This document shows, one piece after another, positions 14,590 through 16,268 of a stretch of DNA of 16,268 bases. The translations under genes and the position numbers were made by a program. Below the pieces are notes generated by a model. The model was not told where the DNA came from. It did not search any database and saw nothing but the letters and a program-made list of their open reading frames with translations. Source of the DNA: Flavobacterium sp. (GTDB lineage Bacteria > Bacteroidota > Bacteroidia > Flavobacteriales > Flavobacteriaceae); NCBI GenBank assembly GCA_030151255.1, contig JASLED010000082.1, forward strand, positions 1-16,268, given 5' to 3'. The stretch's first letter is position 1. Every line of letters starts with the position of its first letter.

Positions 14590-14612
14590 GTGCAATTCAA
14601 CTTCAATTGCAC
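14590..14612 (+). promoter_or_regulatory. Perfect inverted repeat abutting the guaB start codon
   Basis: GTGCAATT (14590-14597) and AATTGCAC (14605-14612) are perfect 8-bp arms around a 7-nt spacer, and the ATG of guaB follows with no gap. The repeat overlaps the predicted transcription start. It could be a repressor operator at +1 or a 5' hairpin in the mRNA that affects translation. Confidence 0.6.
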
Positions 14613-16085
14613 ATGAAAGCACACACAACAAAAATCATCGGTCAAGGACTTACTTACGATGATGTCCTTTTAGTTCCAAATTATTCGGAAATATTACCTA
14701 GAGAGGTAAGCTTAAAAACAAGATTTACTAGAAATATTACATTAAACGTTCCAATCATTTCAGCTGCTATGGATACAGTAACTGAAAGTGAAATGGCAAT
14801 TGCTATGGCTAGAGAAGGTGGTATTGGAGTAATCCATAAAAATATGACCATTGAAGAGCAAGCAAAAGAAGTGCGAAAAGTAAAAAGAGCAGAATCAGGA
14901 ATGATTATCGATCCAGTTACTTTACCCTTAACAGCTACCGTAGGAGATGCAAAAAAGGTAATGGCTGAATTTAGCATTGGAGGTATTCCAATTGTGGATG
15001 AAGACGGTATTTTAAAAGGAATTATTACCAATAGAGACATGCGTTTTGAAAAAGTAAACACACGTCCTATTATAGAAGTAATGACAAAAGATAATATTGT
15101 TACAGCTGCAGAAGGAACAACTTTAGCACAAGCAGAAGGCATTTTACAGCAAAACAAAATTGAAAAATTACCTGTTGTAAATGCTCAGAACAAATTAGTA
15201 GGTCTTATTACATTTAGAGATATTACTAAACTTACCTTAAAACCAAATTCTAATAAAGATCAATATGGTCGTTTAAGAGTTGCGGCAGCTTTGGGTGTAA
15301 CTCACGATACTGTAGAACGAGCAGAAGCACTTGTAAAAGCAGGTGTTGACGCATTAATTATCGATACTGCACACGGACATACAAAAGGTGTAGTTACAGT
15401 TTTACAAGCTGTAAAAGCTAAATTTCCAGAAATTGATGTAGTTGTTGGAAATATTGCTACTGCAGAAGCTGCATTATATTTAGTAGAAGCAGGAGCAGAT
15501 GCAGTAAAAGTTGGTATAGGTCCAGGTTCTATTTGCACAACTCGTGTTGTAGCAGGAGTTGGTTTTCCACAATTTTCAGCTATTATGGAAGTTGCAGCAG
15601 CTTTAAAAGGAACAGGAGTACCTGTTATTGGAGATGGAGGTTTACGCTATACAGGAGATATTCCTAAAGCAATTGGAGCAGGAGCAGATTGCGTTATGTT
15701 AGGATCAATGTTAGCAGGAACAAAAGAATCGCCAGGAGAAACAATTATCTTCGAAGGAAGAAAATTTAAAGCATACCGTGGAATGGGATCTGTTGCAGCG
15801 ATGAAGCAAGGTTCAAAAGATCGTTATTTCCAAGATGTAGAAGATGATGTGAAAAAATTAGTTCCAGAAGGAATTGAAGGAAGAGTTCCTTATAAAGGAG
15901 AATTAAGCGAAAGTATGCTTCAATTTATTGGAGGATTAAGAGCAGGTATGGGATATTGTGGTGCAAAAGATATTGAAACACTTCAGGAAGTGGCTCGTTT
16001 TGTACAATTAACAGCTTCTGGTATCGGTGAAAGCCATCCGCATAATATTACGATTACAAAATCGGCACCTAACTATTCGAGATAA
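14613..16085 (+). CDS. guaB: Inosine-5'-monophosphate dehydrogenase
   Basis: GuaB oxidises IMP to XMP with NAD, the rate-setting step of GMP synthesis. Starting at the ATG at 14613 gives 490 residues, the standard bacterial length. The N terminus has LTYDDVLLVPNYSE. Two CBS domains span about residues 96-206 (VMTKDNIVTAAEGTTLAQAE begins the second). The barrel then resumes with IIDTAHGHTKGV, and the catalytic loop GPGSICTTR carries C308. Further motifs are GDGGLRYTGDIPKAIGAGA, the flap segment YRGMGSVAAM and the final G-x-E-SHPHN region. A longer reading from TTG at 14586 is disfavoured because it would start within the promoter. The gene is monocistronic, with two hairpins downstream. Confidence 0.97.
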   Translation: MKAHTTKIIGQGLTYDDVLLVPNYSEILPREVSLKTRFTRNITLNVPIISAAMDTVTESEMAIAMAREGGIGVIHKNMTIEEQAKEVRKVKRAESGMIIDPVTLPLTATVGDAKKVMAEFSIGGIPIVDEDGILKGIITNRDMRFEKVNTRPIIEVMTKDNIVTAAEGTTLAQAEGILQQNKIEKLPVVNAQNKLVGLITFRDITKLTLKPNSNKDQYGRLRVAAALGVTHDTVERAEALVKAGVDALIIDTAHGHTKGVVTVLQAVKAKFPEIDVVVGNIATAEAALYLVEAGADAVKVGIGPGSICTTRVVAGVGFPQFSAIMEVAAALKGTGVPVIGDGGLRYTGDIPKAIGAGADCVMLGSMLAGTKESPGETIIFEGRKFKAYRGMGSVAAMKQGSKDRYFQDVEDDVKKLVPEGIEGRVPYKGELSESMLQFIGGLRAGMGYCGAKDIETLQEVARFVQLTASGIGESHPHNITITKSAPNYSR

Positions 16086-16110
16086 TAGAGTTAAAACATA
16101 AATTTAAAAG

Positions 16111-16137
16111 CTACAATCAACCGATTGTAGTTTTTTT
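16111..16137 (+). terminator. guaB terminator
   Basis: The arms CTACAATC (16111-16118) and GATTGTAG (16123-16130) pair perfectly around the loop AACC and are followed by seven T. Confidence 0.9.
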
Positions 16138-16146
16138 GTGTGTAAT

Positions 16147-16183
16147 AAAAAGAGCTTTTATTTTATTATAAAAGCTCTTTTTT
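16147..16183. terminator. Second, bidirectional terminator downstream of guaB
   Basis: A 15-bp perfect stem (16147-16161 with 16168-16182) with a 6-nt loop has T runs on both strands. It can serve guaB as a backup and the gene converging from the right as its main terminator. Confidence 0.85.
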
Positions 16184-16220
16184 CGTTTGTAAATAAATCT
16201 GAAATCAATTTATTTTATCA

Positions 16221-16268
16221 CTAATTATTTATTGTTTTTTCTTCTAATTCTGTTTTAATCTTTTCTCC
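16221..16268 (-). CDS. C-terminal end of a convergent gene, cut by the window edge
   Basis: On the minus strand, an open frame entering from the right edge reads GEKIKTELEEKTINN and stops at TAG (16221-16223). Its charged, helical composition and the two-way terminator just beyond it support a real gene end. Fifteen residues are too few to name the protein. Confidence 0.45.
   Translation of the reverse strand, partial: GEKIKTELEEKTINN

Noticed and set aside
14586..14612. Nine-residue N-terminal extension of GuaB from a TTG codon
   Set aside because: The TTG lies inside the predicted -7 promoter element, and the ATG at 14613 gives the standard 490-residue protein.
14681..15538. Leftward open frames within guaB (14681-15157, 15302-15538)
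   Set aside because: The guaB reading has all catalytic motifs; these are antisense shadows.

Overview
The window looks like a chromosomal segment from a low-GC member of the Bacteroidota, most likely a Flavobacteriaceae species (Flavobacterium, Myroides or a relative). The grounds are the AT-rich composition, several promoters of the Bacteroidota type (TTG, about 19-21 bp, TAnnTTTG), the absence of clear Shine-Dalgarno sequences before most genes, and protein families with flavobacterial character. The genus is inferred.

Bases 1-8055 hold a compact type II-C CRISPR-Cas locus. A CRISPR array runs off the left edge (29 full identical 49-bp repeats, one partial repeat, 29 spacers) and is read rightward. 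A strong two-way hairpin terminator separates it from the leftward operon cas9-cas1-cas2. There is no csn2 or cas4, which together with the Cas9 type indicates II-C. A short tracrRNA gene lies just upstream of cas9 and is transcribed away from it. Its 5' end is a perfect 16-base anti-repeat to the start of the repeat. The repeat appears to be bipartite: its 5' third pairs with tracrRNA, and it also contains an apparent promoter that would start a new crRNA at each repeat.

Bases 8056-9066 are a gene-free, repeat-rich kilobase. It contains a fold-back element of about 118 bp, duplicated AC-rich and T-rich patches, and a striking series of TTACGAC motifs spaced at about 21-22 bp and then exactly 11 bp, so they stay close to one face of the helix over about 200 bp.

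Bases 9067-16268 are housekeeping genes. They are pyrR-pyrB (pyrimidine regulation and synthesis), a small STAS-like protein gene, the tight cluster rnz-pdxH-(small membrane protein)-(Smr protein), an HMG-CoA lyase gene with an almost leaderless promoter, and guaB (IMP dehydrogenase). A hairpin in guaB abuts its start codon. Two terminators follow guaB, and the last 48 bases appear to be the end of a gene on the opposite strand. The main interest lies in the CRISPR locus (repeat-embedded promoters, the tracrRNA layout and its self-pairing) and in the helically phased motif array next to it.
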